Shown piece after piece: positions 42,231 through 50,552 of a stretch of 64,000 nucleotides of DNA. The notes under the pieces are model-generated. The model did not search any database. It was not told the origin of the DNA and saw nothing but the letters and a program-made list of their open reading frames with translations. This DNA is from Sinorhizobium mexicanum. Lineage in GTDB: Bacteria; Pseudomonadota; Alphaproteobacteria; Rhizobiales; Rhizobiaceae. The position numbers and the translations under genes are program-made. Location: positions 1,327,501 through 1,391,500 of the forward strand of contig NZ_CP041238.1 of assembly GCF_013488225.1 (NCBI RefSeq). The letters are read 5' to 3'. Position 1 is the first letter of the stretch; every line of letters starts with the position of its first letter.

Positions 42231-42365
42231 CTTCGCGCGTCCGATCGGACGCGGGGCGCTGTAACCGACGTGAGAGCTGGGTGGCACAGGGGTTGACCTT
42301 TGTTAACCACGTTCGTGCTAGGGCTCGGGCAGCGCGCCTCTCGGCGCATTGGGATGGTAGGGACT

Positions 42366-43691
42366 ATGTCGAAAAAGAACGGAATTGATGCTTTCTCGCG
42401 CCGTGCATTTCTGCGCTCGGCCGCAACGCTCAGTGCTGCCGCATGGGCAGGTGCCGCCAGCGCGCAGGATGCTCTGAACGAGATCATCAATTCACCGCGC
42501 CGCGGCTCCTGGGACGACCAGTTCGACGCCAAGGCATCGCGCACGGCAACGGCCGTTCTTTCCAACACGCCGGTCTTCGGCCCCGAGACGATCAGCCACC
42601 TTCAGCAGGCGATCTATGATTATCAGCAGATCGTTGCCTCCGGCGGTTGGCCGACAGTCACCGCCTCGGTGAAGATGGAACTGGGCGTCACCGATGCCTC
42701 CGTTCAACAGCTGCGCCAGCGCCTGATGGTTTCCGGCGACCTGCCGCGTTCGGCCGGTATCTCCTCTTCCTTCGATTCCTATGTCGACGGTGCGGTGAAG
42801 CGTTTCCAGGCGCGCCACGGCCTGCCGGCCGACGGTGTCATCGGCGAATACACGCTGAAGGCGTTGAACGTCGATGCCACGACCCGCCTTGGTCAGCTTG
42901 AAACCAACCTTGTCCGCCTTCAGTCGATGTCCGGCGATCTCGGTCGCCGTTATGTGATGGTCAACATCCCGGCCGCCTATATCGAGGCTGTCGAGAATGG
43001 CCGGGTGGTGCTGCGCCATACGGCGATCGTCGGCAAGATCGACCGCCAGTCGCCGATCCTCAACTCGAAGATCTACGAAGTCATCCTCAATCCTTACTGG
43101 ACCGCGCCGCGCTCGATCATCCAGAAGGACATCATGCCGTTGATGCGCAAGGACCCCACTTATCTGAAGCGCAACGCCATCCGCCTCTTCGACGGCAGCG
43201 GCAACGAAGTGTCGCCCGAGACTGTGGACTGGTATGCGGAGAAGGCGCCGAACCTGATGTTCCGCCAGGACCCGGGCAAGATCAACGCGATGTCCTCGAC
43301 GAAGATCAACTTCCACAACGAGCATCAGGTTTATATGCACGACACGCCGCAGCAGGGCCTGTTCAACAAGCTGATGCGCTTTGAATCTTCCGGCTGCGTG
43401 CGCGTGCAGAACGTTCGCGACCTTTCGACCTGGCTGCTGAAGGAAACGCCCGGCTGGTCCCGCCAGCAGATCGAGGCGACGATCAAGTCCGGCGTCAACA
43501 CGCCGATCACGCTCGCGGAGGAAGTGCCGGTTTACTTCACCTATGTTACCGCCTGGTCGGCAAAGGACCGGGTCGTGCAGTTCCGCGACGACATCTATCA
43601 GCGTGACGGTGCTGCCGAGCTCGCGCTCCAGACCACCACGGGAATCGAACAGTCGGCAGGCTCCATCGAGCAGGACGCTCTGCCGCAATAA
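42366..43691 (+). CDS. ldtP: L,D-transpeptidase LdtP
   Basis: A 441-residue exported L,D-transpeptidase that makes 3-3 crosslinks in peptidoglycan or anchors proteins to it. The N-terminus is Tat-like (SRRAFLRSAATLSAAAWAGAASA). A peptidoglycan-binding domain lies at about 115-180 (DGAVKRFQARHGLPADGVIGE), followed by the YkuD catalytic domain (about 200-380), whose nucleophile is the Cys of SSGCVRVQN near residue 344, with the partner His in MHDTP near 325. The ATG at 42366 follows GTAGGGAC. LdtR represses it in relatives. A strong terminator follows. Confidence 0.94.
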   Translation: MSKKNGIDAFSRRAFLRSAATLSAAAWAGAASAQDALNEIINSPRRGSWDDQFDAKASRTATAVLSNTPVFGPETISHLQQAIYDYQQIVASGGWPTVTASVKMELGVTDASVQQLRQRLMVSGDLPRSAGISSSFDSYVDGAVKRFQARHGLPADGVIGEYTLKALNVDATTRLGQLETNLVRLQSMSGDLGRRYVMVNIPAAYIEAVENGRVVLRHTAIVGKIDRQSPILNSKIYEVILNPYWTAPRSIIQKDIMPLMRKDPTYLKRNAIRLFDGSGNEVSPETVDWYAEKAPNLMFRQDPGKINAMSSTKINFHNEHQVYMHDTPQQGLFNKLMRFESSGCVRVQNVRDLSTWLLKETPGWSRQQIEATIKSGVNTPITLAEEVPVYFTYVTAWSAKDRVVQFRDDIYQRDGAAELALQTTTGIEQSAGSIEQDALPQ

Positions 43692-43713
43692 GCAAACTCC
43701 CGACTTCACCTGT

Positions 43714-43747
43714 AAAGGCCGCGCATCTGAACGAACGCGGCCTTTTT
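43714..43747 (+). terminator. Rho-independent terminator of ldtP
   Basis: Stem AAAGGCCGCG/CGCGGCCTTT with a 12-base loop, followed by TTTTCTT. Confidence 0.88.
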
Positions 43748-43873
43748 CTTGGCGTGCGCGCTGACTCGTTCGGCGCGGCGGATGGTGGAAATGGCGCAAA
43801 CCGCACAGCGGATATTGCTCTCCGCGTGCGAGGAAGCTAAAGAACGACCACCTTTGAGAGGAGCCTCGAGCCG

Positions 43874-45169
43874 ATGCTTGCACAAACCAATGACGCCTTC
43901 TTCACCCGCTCTCTCGCGGAAAGCGATCCGGAGATCTTCGGTGCGATCGAGAAGGAGCTGGGGCGCCAGCGCCACGAGATCGAGCTGATCGCCTCCGAGA
44001 ACATTGTTTCGCGTGCCGTGCTCGAGGCCCAGGGCTCGATCATGACGAACAAATATGCCGAGGGCTATCCGGGCAAGCGCTACTACGGCGGCTGCCAGTT
44101 CGTCGATATCGCCGAGGAACTGGCGATCGAACGCGCCAAGAAGCTCTTCGGCGTCAACTTTGCCAACGTCCAGCCGAACTCCGGCTCGCAGATGAACCAG
44201 GCCGTATTCCTGGCACTGCTGCAGCCGGGCGACACCTTCATGGGCCTCGATCTTAACTCCGGTGGTCACCTGACCCACGGCTCGCCCGTGAACATGTCCG
44301 GTAAGTGGTTCAACGTCGTCTCCTACGGAGTCCGCGCCGACGATCACCTGCTCGACATGGACGACGTTGCCGAAAAGGCTCGCAAGCACAAGCCGAAGCT
44401 CATCATCGCCGGCGGCACCGCCTATTCGCGCATCTGGGACTGGAAGCGCTTCCGCGAAATCGCCGATGAAGTCGGCGCCTGGCTGATGGTCGACATGGCC
44501 CATATCGCCGGTCTCGTTGCCGGTGGTCAGCATCCGTCTCCGTTCCCGCACTGCCACGTCGCCACGACGACGACGCACAAGTCGCTGCGCGGTCCGCGCG
44601 GCGGCATGGTGCTCACGAATGACGAGGACATCGCCAAGAAGATCAATTCGGCCGTCTTCCCCGGCCTTCAGGGCGGCCCGCTGATGCACGTGATCGCGGC
44701 CAAGGCCGTTGCTCTTGGCGAAGCGCTGCAGCCCTCCTTCAAGGAATATACGGCTCAGATCGTCAAGAACGCCCGCACGCTCGCCGAAACGCTGAAGGCG
44801 AACGGCCTCGACATCGTTTCGGGCGGTACAGACAACCACCTGATGCTCGTTGACCTGCGCAAGAAGAACGCGACGGGCAAGCGGGCGGAAGCCGCTCTCG
44901 GCCGCGCCTACATCACCTGCAACAAGAACGGCATTCCCTTCGATCCGGAAAAGCCCTTCGTCACGTCGGGCGTCCGTCTCGGTGCGCCGGCTGGCACGAC
45001 GCGCGGCTTCAAGGAGGCGGAATTCAAGGAAATCGGCGAGTTGATCGTCGAGGTGCTTGATGGCCTCAAGGTTGCCAATTCCGACGAGGGCAACGCCGCC
45101 GTGGAAGCTGCGGTGCGCGAGAAGGTGATCAAGCTCACCGACCGGTTCCCGATGTACAGCTACATGTGA
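43874..45169 (+). CDS. glyA: Serine hydroxymethyltransferase
   Basis: A 431-residue PLP enzyme interconverting serine and glycine with transfer of one carbon to THF. It shows [50 protein letters not shown] and the PLP Lys in [14 protein letters not shown] near residue 235. Full length. GAGGAG lies about eleven bases before the ATG. No glycine riboswitch or other leader structure is visible upstream. nrdR follows after 12 bases, a usual alphaproteobacterial arrangement. Confidence 0.98.
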   Translation: MLAQTNDAFFTRSLAESDPEIFGAIEKELGRQRHEIELIASENIVSRAVLEAQGSIMTNKYAEGYPGKRYYGGCQFVDIAEELAIERAKKLFGVNFANVQPNSGSQMNQAVFLALLQPGDTFMGLDLNSGGHLTHGSPVNMSGKWFNVVSYGVRADDHLLDMDDVAEKARKHKPKLIIAGGTAYSRIWDWKRFREIADEVGAWLMVDMAHIAGLVAGGQHPSPFPHCHVATTTTHKSLRGPRGGMVLTNDEDIAKKINSAVFPGLQGGPLMHVIAAKAVALGEALQPSFKEYTAQIVKNARTLAETLKANGLDIVSGGTDNHLMLVDLRKKNATGKRAEAALGRAYITCNKNGIPFDPEKPFVTSGVRLGAPAGTTRGFKEAEFKEIGELIVEVLDGLKVANSDEGNAAVEAAVREKVIKLTDRFPMYSYM

Positions 45170-45181
45170 TCGGACGGCTGC

Positions 45182-45655
45182 ATGCGCTGCCCCTATTGTG
45201 GTTCCGAAGACAGCCAGGTGAAGGATTCCCGTCCGGCAGAGGACGGGAATGCCATTCGCCGCCGCCGCATCTGCCCGGATTGCGGCGGCCGCTTCACGAC
45301 CTTCGAGCGGGTGCAGCTGCGTGAGCTCATGATCATCAAGAAAACCGGCCGGAAGGTACCTTTCGACCGGGACAAGCTGTTGCGTTCATTCGAGATTGCC
45401 CTCAGGAAACGCCCCGTCGATCGGGACCGCATCGAGCGCGCGGTGTCGGGCATCGTCCGCCGGCTTGAGAGTTCAGGCGAAACGGAAATCCCTTCCGAAG
45501 AAATCGGTCTGCAGGTGCTCGAGGCCTTGAAGAGCCTCGACGATGTCGCCTTCGTCCGCTACGCGTCGGTTTATCGCGATTTCTCGCACGCGGAAGATTT
45601 CGAGAAAGTCATCGCGGAGATCAGCGCCAAGATCGCGCGTGATCCTGGCGAATAG
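45182..45655 (+). CDS. nrdR: Ribonucleotide reductase regulator NrdR
   Basis: A 157-residue repressor of ribonucleotide reductase genes. The N-terminal zinc ribbon is [13 protein letters not shown]...[14 protein letters not shown], with four Cys; the ATP-cone follows ([28 protein letters not shown]). It senses ATP/dATP and binds NrdR boxes, none of which I see in this window. It lies 12 bases behind glyA and 18 before ribD, so the genes are likely co-transcribed. Confidence 0.97.
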   Translation: MRCPYCGSEDSQVKDSRPAEDGNAIRRRRICPDCGGRFTTFERVQLRELMIIKKTGRKVPFDRDKLLRSFEIALRKRPVDRDRIERAVSGIVRRLESSGETEIPSEEIGLQVLEALKSLDDVAFVRYASVYRDFSHAEDFEKVIAEISAKIARDPGE

Positions 45656-45673
45656 GCCCAAGCGGAGCACAGC

Positions 45674-46762
45674 ATGACAGTGCCGACGCGCGAGGACGAA
45701 AAGTTCATGGCGGCGGCGTTGCGTCTCGCCCACCGCAACGTCGGGCAGACGTCGACGAACCCTTCTGTCGCATGCATCATCGTCAAGGATGGAACGATCG
45801 TCGGACGGGCGGTAACGGCGCCGGGAGGGCGCCCGCATGCCGAGACGCAGGCGCTCGCCGAAGCCGGGGAGAAGGCGAGGGGAGCAACCGCCTATGTCAC
45901 GCTCGAGCCTTGCTCACATCACGGCAAGACGCCGCCCTGTGCCGACGCCTTGATCGCCTCCGGCGTCTCACGCGTCGTCATTTCAATTCTCGACCCGGAC
46001 GAGCGTGTCGCCGGACGCGGCGTGGTGATGCTGCGCGACGCCGGCATCGCCGTCGACATTGGCACGCTCCATCGCGACGGAGAGCGGACTCTTGAGGCCT
46101 ACCTCATGCGTCAGCGCATGAAACGCCCGCAGGTGACACTGAAGCTTGCAGTTTCCCAGGATGGAATGATCGGTCGTGGCGGGGAGGGGCAGGTTCGGAT
46201 TACCGGCACGGTTTCGCGTGCGCAGGTGCAGGTGCTGCGCGCCGAGACCGACGCGATACTGGTCGGGGTTGGCACGGCGACCGCCGATGATCCGGAACTG
46301 ACCGTGCGCTTGCCGGGACTGCAGGACCAGTCCCCAATTCGAATCGTTCTCGACCGCCGTGTCGATTTGCCAGTCGGGTCCAAACTCGTCCGTTCCGCGC
46401 GCGAAGTTCCGGTAATTGCGGTGGCAGAGGCAAGGCTGGATGAGGATGCTGCCAAGCGTCGCGCGGCGCTCGAGGCCGCTGGCGTCGAGGTGCTGGACGC
46501 CGGCAGCATCCCCGACCTTTTGACGGCTCTTGCCTCGCGCGGCATTTCCTCGCTGCTGGTCGAAGGTGGCGCGCGAGCAGCCCGCGCGTTCCTGGATCCG
46601 GGCTTGGTTGACCGTATCCTGCTTTTCACCGGCCCGATCACCATTGGCGAAGACGGCATTCGATCCCCATTTGATCGGCAGTCCGTTCCAGCCGGTTTCG
46701 TCCGTCGGCGGACGGCGCGTTATGGCGACGATATTTTCGAGGATTACGAGAGAGACATCTGA
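45674..46762 (+). CDS. ribD: Bifunctional riboflavin biosynthesis protein RibD
   Basis: A 362-residue enzyme for the second and third riboflavin steps. The deaminase domain (about 1-145) has zinc ligands in PHAETQAL and EPCSHHGKTPPCADAL; the reductase domain (about 148-362) has QVTLKLAVSQDGMIG, DPELTVRLPG and SSLLVEGGARAARAFL. GGAG lies before the ATG. It overlaps ribE by one base (TGATG). No FMN riboswitch precedes it. Confidence 0.96.
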   Translation: MTVPTREDEKFMAAALRLAHRNVGQTSTNPSVACIIVKDGTIVGRAVTAPGGRPHAETQALAEAGEKARGATAYVTLEPCSHHGKTPPCADALIASGVSRVVISILDPDERVAGRGVVMLRDAGIAVDIGTLHRDGERTLEAYLMRQRMKRPQVTLKLAVSQDGMIGRGGEGQVRITGTVSRAQVQVLRAETDAILVGVGTATADDPELTVRLPGLQDQSPIRIVLDRRVDLPVGSKLVRSAREVPVIAVAEARLDEDAAKRRAALEAAGVEVLDAGSIPDLLTALASRGISSLLVEGGARAARAFLDPGLVDRILLFTGPITIGEDGIRSPFDRQSVPAGFVRRRTARYGDDIFEDYERDI

Positions 46763-47382
46763 TGTTCACAGGCATTGTCACCGATATCGGTACCGTTGAG
46801 GCGGTCACTCCATTGAGGGAAGGCATCAAGCTGCGCGTTGCCACCAATTACGATCCGAAGACGATCGATATGGGCGCCTCGATCGCCCATGCTGGCGTGT
46901 GCCTGACCGTCACGGCACTGCCAGAGGTAGGCAGCAACGAGCGCTGGTTCGAGGTCGAGGCATGGGAGGAGGCGCTTCGGCTGACGACGATCGCCGGATG
47001 GCAAAAGGGCACGCGCATCAATTTGGAGCGCTCCTTGAAGATCGGTGACGAGCTTGGCGGTCATCTTGTCTCTGGCCATGTGGACGACAGAGCCGAAATC
47101 CTCTCGGTGGAGCCGGAAGGAGACGCGGTGCGCTTCCGGCTGCGCGCGCCGGAGCAGCTTGCCAGGTTCGTGGCGCCCAAGGGCTCGGTCGCCCTCGACG
47201 GGACCTCGCTCACCGTCAACAAGGTGGATGGCGCCGAGTTCGACGTGCTCCTTATCCGTCACTCGCTCGAAGTCACCACGTGGGGCGAGCGGCGCGCCGG
47301 CGATCTTGTCAACTTCGAGGTTGATACTATGGCGCGTTACGCGGCACGGCTGGCAGAATTTCCCGCACCCAAGGCGAAATAG
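46762..47382 (+). CDS. ribE: Riboflavin synthase alpha subunit
   Basis: A 206-residue enzyme that dismutates two 6,7-dimethyl-8-ribityllumazine molecules to riboflavin. The start MFTGIVTDIGTVE is diagnostic. Two lumazine-binding barrels are visible (about 1-95 and 96-190), each with its conserved segment: IAHAGVCLTVTAL in the first and VALDGTSLTVNKVDG in the second. It is translationally coupled to ribD. A GC-rich inverted repeat follows at 47400. Confidence 0.96.
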   Translation: MFTGIVTDIGTVEAVTPLREGIKLRVATNYDPKTIDMGASIAHAGVCLTVTALPEVGSNERWFEVEAWEEALRLTTIAGWQKGTRINLERSLKIGDELGGHLVSGHVDDRAEILSVEPEGDAVRFRLRAPEQLARFVAPKGSVALDGTSLTVNKVDGAEFDVLLIRHSLEVTTWGERRAGDLVNFEVDTMARYAARLAEFPAPKAK

Positions 47383-47399
47383 CGACGGTGGAAATGGAT

Positions 47400-47422
47400 C
47401 CGCCCCCGACAAGCGGGGGCGG
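47400..47422. terminator. GC-rich hairpin after ribE
   Basis: A 9-bp stem CCGCCCCCG/CGGGGGCGG with an ACAAG loop between the convergent ribE and the small secreted gene. No T run follows on either strand, so efficiency is uncertain. Confidence 0.5.
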
Positions 47423-47445
47423 AACTGCCGCTCGGGGCAATGGCT

Positions 47446-47796
47446 TCAACGCACGTAGAGTGTGAGACTGCCGTCGGCCGCCTGCGCCGCGCCTGCGATG
47501 TTGTTCATCTCGACGTCGCGTGCCTTCAGCTTGGCGGCGAGCGCCCTGTTGGCATTGACGGCGGCATGGAGGGCTGCCATCTGTTGCGGGCTTTCCGCGT
47601 CGATCCTGGAGCGGGTTTCGCTCATCCGGCTCAGCGTGTCGACATCGACGATGCTGAAATTGTCGCCCTTGAAGTTTCGAACGGTCCGATCGATCTGGTT
47701 CGACCAGTTCATTTCGGCGCTGGCTGCGTAAGAGATGCCGCCGAAACTCAAGGCGGAGAGGGTGGCGATGACGGAGATTTTCGCAAAGCGGTTCAT
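47446..47796 (-). CDS. Small secreted protein of unknown function
   Basis: A 116-residue protein with a Sec signal (FAKISVIATLSALSFGGISYA). The mature 90 residues are helical and charged (WSNQIDRTVRNFKGDNFSIVDVD, MSETRSRIDAES, AALHAAVNANRALAAKLKARDVEMNN) and end SLTLYVR. No family is recognised and there are no Cys. The ATG at 47796 is preferred, with AAGGAG seven bases upstream; the ATG at 47802 is too close to that site. It is alone on the minus strand between rib genes. Confidence 0.75.
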   Translation of the reverse strand: MNRFAKISVIATLSALSFGGISYAASAEMNWSNQIDRTVRNFKGDNFSIVDVDTLSRMSETRSRIDAESPQQMAALHAAVNANRALAAKLKARDVEMNNIAGAAQAADGSLTLYVR

Positions 47797-48065
47797 GGTC
47801 ATGCTCCTTTGATTGCCCGCGGGTCTCCGGCGCGTGTCAACGGGGCCGAGGCGTCCCGCGATGGCCAGCACCCATCCTTGGCGGGTGAGGTCACCCGCGG
47901 TGAAAAAGGTGCTCGACTGTTTCGACTGGTTGAGGCGGCGCTCTCGTCGCGCGACCGAGAGTTATGTCGTTTCAACGGTTCACACGCTGGGCTGGAATGT
48001 GGCCCTTTCAAAGGCATAACGGACTGAAAAATAATTAAAAATTGTTCATGTTCGAGGAAGCTCGT

Positions 48066-48602
48066 CTAGGCCGCGAACTTCAGGTGCCGTTCGAACAGGA
48101 TGACGTGGTTGCCGTGATAGGTCGTGCGCCAGAATTCCAGAAAGCCATGCTTGGCCGCCACCCGGATCGATGCCTGGTTGCCGATGTCGATGACGCAGGT
48201 CTTCTTCAAGGCCGGAAATCGGCGATCGGCCCAGGCGAGGGCCGCGGTCACCGCTTCCGTGGCCAGCCCTTTGCCATGTGCTCTGGGGGAAAGCGCCCAG
48301 CCCATTTCCATCGTGCCTTCGAGGGAGGGCGTGATTATCCGGTGGGCGTCGTGGAACCCGGCTTCGCCGATGAAGGCGGCGGTTGCCTTCTCCTGAATTG
48401 CGAAGAAGCCGAAGCCGAAATAGTGCCACATACCGACCTGGCGCAGGAAGCGCGTCCAGGACTGCTCACGCGAATAGGGTATTCCGCCGATGTAGCGTGT
48501 GACCTCCTCGTCGGCGAACAAGGCGGTATAGGCGGCAAAGTCGTCGCGCCGGTAGGGGCGTAGCAGAAGCCGTTCGGTTTCGATGGTGGGGACGCTGTGC
48601 AT
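48066..48602 (-). CDS. GNAT family N-acetyltransferase
   Basis: A 178-residue acetyltransferase of the RimJ/RimL type. It begins TIETERLLLRPYRRDDFAAYTALFAD, has the acetyl-CoA loop GWALSPRAHGKGLATEAV (R/Q-x-x-G-x-G/A variant) and ends NQASIRVAAKHGFLEFWRTTYHGN. The acceptor is unknown. The ATG at 48602 starts the conserved domain; an upstream TTG at 48614 is possible. It is 35 bases downstream of the cupin gene on the same strand. Confidence 0.9.
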   Translation of the reverse strand: MHSVPTIETERLLLRPYRRDDFAAYTALFADEEVTRYIGGIPYSREQSWTRFLRQVGMWHYFGFGFFAIQEKATAAFIGEAGFHDAHRIITPSLEGTMEMGWALSPRAHGKGLATEAVTAALAWADRRFPALKKTCVIDIGNQASIRVAAKHGFLEFWRTTYHGNHVILFERHLKFAA

Positions 48603-48637
48603 GTTTCGATCCAAATTTTTGGGAGGGGAGTTTTAGA

Positions 48638-49141
48638 TCAGGCGCCCGGTTCGCCGTCCCAGTAGTCGGTCGTGGATGCGGCGCGGCCTATAAACCGGAA
48701 TGAAGCTTTTGGCGAACCGGGACGCCGCGTCTTTGCCAGGAATTTGCCGGAATCGGGGTATTCGCAGATCTCCGTGGCCGCCATCGTCGAGATGGAAAGG
48801 TACTTGAGCGCCACCGTTCCGGTGTTGATCAGATGATGCGCGGTTTCGGGGCCACCGGCCGGCGCACCCAGCACGTCGCCAGGACCGACTTCGTGGCGTT
48901 CGTTGCCGAAGCGATAGGTCCCCTGTCCCTCCAGGACGATGAACAGCTCTTCCTCCACATGATGGTTGTGAAAGGGGCAGCCAGATTTGCCCGGCGGCAC
49001 CTCGCCGTAGCCGATGCCCAAATCCTTGAGCCCGAGCAGAGCGCCGAAAGAAACGTCGCTCGACTCGAAAAACGAGCCACGCTGCCAGTGCTCGAGTTTG
49101 AGGTTCTTCAGGTTAACGATCGGCTTTCGCGCTTCCGTCAT
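48638..49141 (-). CDS. Cupin domain protein
   Basis: A 167-residue cupin. The first cupin motif is complete (PFHNHHVEEELFIVLEGQG, with two His and a Glu as metal ligands) and the second follows (VGPGDVLGAPAGGPETAHHLINTG). It lacks any DNA-binding domain, so it is an enzyme, isomerase or binding protein of unknown substrate. The ATG at 49141 is the only good start. It lies upstream of the GNAT gene and they may be co-transcribed. Confidence 0.87.
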   Translation of the reverse strand: MTEARKPIVNLKNLKLEHWQRGSFFESSDVSFGALLGLKDLGIGYGEVPPGKSGCPFHNHHVEEELFIVLEGQGTYRFGNERHEVGPGDVLGAPAGGPETAHHLINTGTVALKYLSISTMAATEICEYPDSGKFLAKTRRPGSPKASFRFIGRAASTTDYWDGEPGA

Positions 49142-49227
49142 CGTGTTCCTCCCAATCTTTGCGACGCTGCCGTTGCCATCTCGATCACCGAACCTACAGC
49201 GCCGCGCGTATCATCAAACGCGCAAAG

Positions 49228-49294
49228 GTCGCTGTAGCACTTTGAATTTGCTGCATGTTTTTATCCTTAAACCGGCTGCGATTTAAGAAAATCA
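49228..49294 (+). repeat. Palindromic intergenic repeat, family 1, copy D
   Basis: GTCGCTGTAGCACTTTGAAT, then TTGCTGCATGTTTTTA, TCCTTAAACCGG-CTG-CGATTTAAGAAA. The right end of the palindrome is decayed and the closing CATGCAG is missing. Confidence 0.8.
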
Positions 49295-49360
49295 GTGAGG
49301 ACAGCTCCACCTTGCAGGATCGACGCCACTGCACCTAAGGTTTAGCTGCAATTAAAGCTG

Positions 49361-49609
49361 TTGCAAGCAAATACGTTCCTGCAGGCCTGTACTTTTGGCA
49401 AGTTCATGGACCGGACTGTGCCCGCTTGGGCTTCGTCCTCGTTACTGTCTCACCCGGGCGGCGGAGAAGCCGTCGCGTCCGCGCCGCAAGCGGCAGCGGC
49501 GCGGCAAATGGCCTCCGGCTGGCGGAATTTGCTTGCCATTCTGCGTCGGGCGTGGTTTGACCGCCGCCTGCGCCGGTCAGGTCCGGCCCAAATTTTCAAA
49601 GACAGGTGA
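49361..49609 (+). CDS. Possible small gene upstream of ribH
   Basis: An 82-codon frame that ends three bases before ribH. Its latter half (ASGWRNLLAILRRAWFDRRLRRSG) is basic and amphipathic, a little like small DUF1127-type proteins, and codon use there is ordinary. The N-terminal part is unremarkable, and no ribosome site is clear for the ATG at 49361. It could equally be the ribH leader. The region 49142-49612 otherwise holds the family-1 repeat and no visible FMN riboswitch. Confidence 0.3.
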   Translation: MQANTFLQACTFGKFMDRTVPAWASSSLLSHPGGGEAVASAPQAAAARQMASGWRNLLAILRRAWFDRRLRRSGPAQIFKDR

Positions 49610-49612
49610 TCC

Positions 49613-50071
49613 ATGGCGAAGACCTCCGCCCACATCTTGATTGTGGAAGCGCGCTTCTATGATGATATGGCCGACGCCTTGCTCGACGGCGCAAAGCACG
49701 CGCTCGATGCAGCCGGCGCGACTTATGATATTGTGACAGTTCCAGGGGCGTTGGAAATTCCCGCGGCGATTGCGATGGCGCTCGACGGCGCCGACGAGGG
49801 GGGAACCGAATATGACGGCTTCGTCGCGCTCGGCATGGTTATCCGCGGCGAGACCTACCATTTCGATATCGTTGCGAACGAATCCTCGCGCGCCCTGATG
49901 GACCTCGCCGTCAGCGAAAGCCTTGCGCTCGGCAACGGTATTCTGACGGTCGAGAATGATGACCAGGCCTGGGCACGCGCCCGCCGGTCGGAAGGCGACA
50001 AGGGTGGTTTCGCCGCGCGTGCGGCGCTGACCATGATCGAACTGAAGAAGAAATTGGGCGCAGAACAGTGA
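49613..50071 (+). CDS. ribH: 6,7-dimethyl-8-ribityllumazine synthase
   Basis: A 152-residue lumazine synthase, penultimate enzyme of riboflavin synthesis, which condenses ArP with dihydroxybutanone phosphate. It shows [35 protein letters not shown], the catalytic His in [16 protein letters not shown], and [13 protein letters not shown]. Rhizobia often have two lumazine synthases (icosahedral RibH1, decameric RibH2); the linkage to nusB suggests RibH1. AGGTGA precedes the ATG. It overlaps nusB (GTGA). Confidence 0.95.
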   Translation: MAKTSAHILIVEARFYDDMADALLDGAKHALDAAGATYDIVTVPGALEIPAAIAMALDGADEGGTEYDGFVALGMVIRGETYHFDIVANESSRALMDLAVSESLALGNGILTVENDDQAWARARRSEGDKGGFAARAALTMIELKKKLGAEQ

Positions 50072-50547
50072 CGAAGACTCCCTCGGATCAGCCGCTGAAG
50101 CAGGTCAACCAGCGTGGTGCCGCGCGCCTCGCAGCCGTCCAGGCGCTTTATCAGATGGATGTCGGCGGCACCGGCGTGCTGGAGATCGTCGCCGAATACG
50201 AAGAGCACCGGCTGGGTCGGGAACTCGACGGAGAGACATACCTGAAGGCGGACGCCTCGTGGTTCCGTTCGATTGTGTCGGGCGTCGTGCGCGACCAGCG
50301 TATGCTTGACCCGCTGATCGGCTCCGCCCTTCAGGACGATTGGGCACTGTCCCGGCTCGATTCCACCGTCCGTGCGATCCTGCGCGCCGGCACCTTCGAA
50401 ATGCTCGAGCGCAAGGATGTCCCGGTTCCGGTAATCGTTACCGAGTATGTCGAGATCGCCAAGGCCTTCTTCGAGGATGAGGAGCCGAAGCTCGTCAACG
50501 CTGTTCTCGACCGGATCGCCAAGCAGGTCCGCGGCCAGCGGAAATAG
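50068..50547 (+). CDS. nusB: Transcription antitermination protein NusB
   Basis: A 159-residue all-helical RNA-binding factor that with NusE (S10) binds boxA of rRNA transcripts. It has the N-terminal Arg-rich segment [19 protein letters not shown], then [32 protein letters not shown] and [25 protein letters not shown]. The start is GTG at 50068 overlapping the ribH stop. The pairing with ribH is near universal in proteobacteria. The MFS gene follows after five bases. Confidence 0.96.
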   Translation: MTKTPSDQPLKQVNQRGAARLAAVQALYQMDVGGTGVLEIVAEYEEHRLGRELDGETYLKADASWFRSIVSGVVRDQRMLDPLIGSALQDDWALSRLDSTVRAILRAGTFEMLERKDVPVPVIVTEYVEIAKAFFEDEEPKLVNAVLDRIAKQVRGQRK

Positions 50548-50552
50548 CAAAA

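Larger units (their letters stand above)
41898..42365. other. Intergenic region between ldtR and ldtP
   Basis: This gap of 468 bases holds a hairpin at 41919-41955, the reversed family-1 repeat at 42161-42230, and the presumed ldtP promoter in the last 130 bases, where I see no clear consensus. No further gene is convincing; the frame at 42077-42388 runs through the repeat and has no coding character. Confidence 0.45.

Noticed and set aside
43000..43870. Glycine riboswitch or other leader RNA before glyA
   Set aside because: No GGAGAG-type paired aptamer is seen; the only structure is the ldtP terminator.
45656..49612. FMN riboswitch before ribD or ribH
   Set aside because: None of the conserved RFN-element blocks is present.
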